From Bradyrhizobiaceae bacterium (GTDB lineage Bacteria; Pseudomonadota; Alphaproteobacteria; Rhizobiales; Xanthobacteraceae), in the NCBI GenBank assembly GCA_016793685.1, contig JAEULX010000166.1, positions 1-6,445 of the forward strand: 6,445 nucleotides of DNA. The letters run 5' to 3'. Positions 5,783 through 6,445 of this stretch are shown here, piece by piece; the stretch's first letter is position 1, and each line of letters starts with the position of its first letter. Under the pieces are notes generated by a model that made no database searches, was not told where the DNA came from, and was given only the letters and a program-made list of their open reading frames with translations. Position numbers and translations under genes: made by a program.

Positions 5783-6445
5783 ATGACCATGCTGAGCGAC
5801 GACGAACTCGAGCGCTATGCCCGCCACATCGTGCTCCACGATGTGGGCGGCCCCGGCCAGGCCGCGCTCAAACGCGCCCGCGTCCTGGTGGTGGGAGCAG
5901 GGGGGCTGGGCGCACCGGCGCTGCTGTACCTCGCCGCCGCCGGCGTCGGCACGGTGGGTGTCGTCGACGACGATGTGGTGTCGCTGTCGAACCTGCAGCG
6001 TCAGGTGATCCACGCGACCCCCGATCTCGGCCGCCCCAAGGTCGAGAGCGCGGAGGCCGCGATCGGGCGGCTCAATCCGCATGTCGCGGTCGAGCGCCAC
6101 GGGGTGAGGCTGTCGGCGGAGAACGCGCTGGCGCTGATCGCGCAATACGACCTTGTCGCCGACGGCTCGGACAATTTCGCCACGCGCTATCTCGTGTCCG
6201 ACGCTTGTTTTTTTGCCAAGAAGCCGCTCGTGACCGCAGCGGTCGGCGTGTTCGACGGCACCCTGACGACGATCCGCGCGCACGAGCGCGGCGCCGATGG
6301 CTCGCCGAATCCGACCTATCGTTGCCTGTTTCCCGAACCGCCGCCCGAAGGGACGGTTCCCGCCTGCGCGGAAGCCGGTATTCTCGGCGCGTTCACCGGC
6401 GTGATCGGCTCGCTCATGGCGCTCGAAGTGATCCGGGAGATCGTC
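5783..6445 (+). CDS. moeB: MoeB/ThiF/HesA-type adenylyltransferase, N-terminal 221 codons (cut at window edge)
   Basis: This is an E1-like enzyme that adenylates the C-terminal Gly-Gly of a small sulfur-carrier protein (MoaD for molybdopterin, ThiS for thiazole, or a relative) in the cytoplasm. Visible are LERYARHIVL (9-18, Arg14), the nucleotide-binding VLVVGAGGLGAPAL (34-47), VDDDVVSLSNLQRQ (61-74, with an acidic residue, Asn70 and Arg73), LGRPK (82-86, Lys86), and the SDNFATR metal/ATP segment (129-135, Asp130). Also present are YRCLFPEPPPEG (179-190) and PACAEAG (193-199), where Cys195 sits at the place of the conserved MoeB cysteine. The spacing matches MoeB almost residue for residue. 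The first Cys of the usual CxxC zinc pair is Thr178 here, and the second pair is beyond the window. Starts at 5783 (MTMLSDDEL) or 5789 (MLSDDEL) are both possible, as the ribosome binding site is weak. MoeB is the best guess; ThiF or a general HesA-type enzyme cannot be excluded without the C-terminus, which may also carry a rhodanese domain. Confidence 0.88.
   Translation, partial: MTMLSDDELERYARHIVLHDVGGPGQAALKRARVLVVGAGGLGAPALLYLAAAGVGTVGVVDDDVVSLSNLQRQVIHATPDLGRPKVESAEAAIGRLNPHVAVERHGVRLSAENALALIAQYDLVADGSDNFATRYLVSDACFFAKKPLVTAAVGVFDGTLTTIRAHERGADGSPNPTYRCLFPEPPPEGTVPACAEAGILGAFTGVIGSLMALEVIREIV

Noticed and set aside
5735..6283. Minus-strand open frame opposite the MoeB-like gene
   Set aside because: It is antisense to a frame with textbook MoeB motifs and has a composition typical of a shadow frame.

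Overview
This is a GC-rich, gene-dense chromosomal segment, most likely from an alphaproteobacterium of the order Hyphomicrobiales (Bradyrhizobium/Rhodopseudomonas/Pseudolabrys-like). The grounds are strong G/C bias at third codon positions, a hisZ-hisG pair in which HisG has the longer form, a proline-rich exported peptidoglycan-binding/trypsin-fold protein, and an envelope glycosyltransferase next to a ChbG-type deacetylase. The family assignments are from memory of the protein families; no search was run. The window holds six protein-coding genes, two of them cut by the window edges. I see no tRNA, rRNA, CRISPR, insertion sequence or gap without a gene longer than about 130 bases.

Left part (1-2098): an envelope-sugar module. 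On the minus strand a family-2 polyprenyl-phosphate-type glycosyltransferase (382-1443) is followed 4 bases later by a ChbG/YdjC/HpnK-like carbohydrate deacetylase (1-377, cut at the window edge). On the plus strand, divergent across 121 bases, is a GtrA-family four-helix membrane protein (1565-2098). Together they could load a sugar onto a lipid carrier, deacetylate it and move it across the inner membrane.

Middle part (2104-4229): the first step of histidine biosynthesis. hisZ (regulatory subunit) and hisG (ATP phosphoribosyltransferase) lie on the minus strand with a 4-base ATGA overlap, so they are probably translationally coupled. HisG converges on the GtrA gene with only 5 bases between the stop codons. 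HisG carries a C-terminal domain beyond the short catalytic form although HisZ is present.

Right part (4356-6445): a secreted protein with a signal peptide, a peptidoglycan-binding-like domain and a trypsin-like domain in which all three catalytic positions appear to be lost (minus strand). Divergent from it across 65 bases is the first 221 codons of a MoeB/ThiF/HesA-type adenylyltransferase (plus strand, running off the window). Short GC-rich inverted and direct repeats sit in the 126-base gap upstream of hisZ, and a perfect GC palindrome sits at the hisG 3' end.

Nothing here is clearly a new defence or mobile system. The points most worth a second look are the glycosyltransferase/deacetylase/GtrA module, the apparent pseudoprotease, and the long HisG paired with HisZ.
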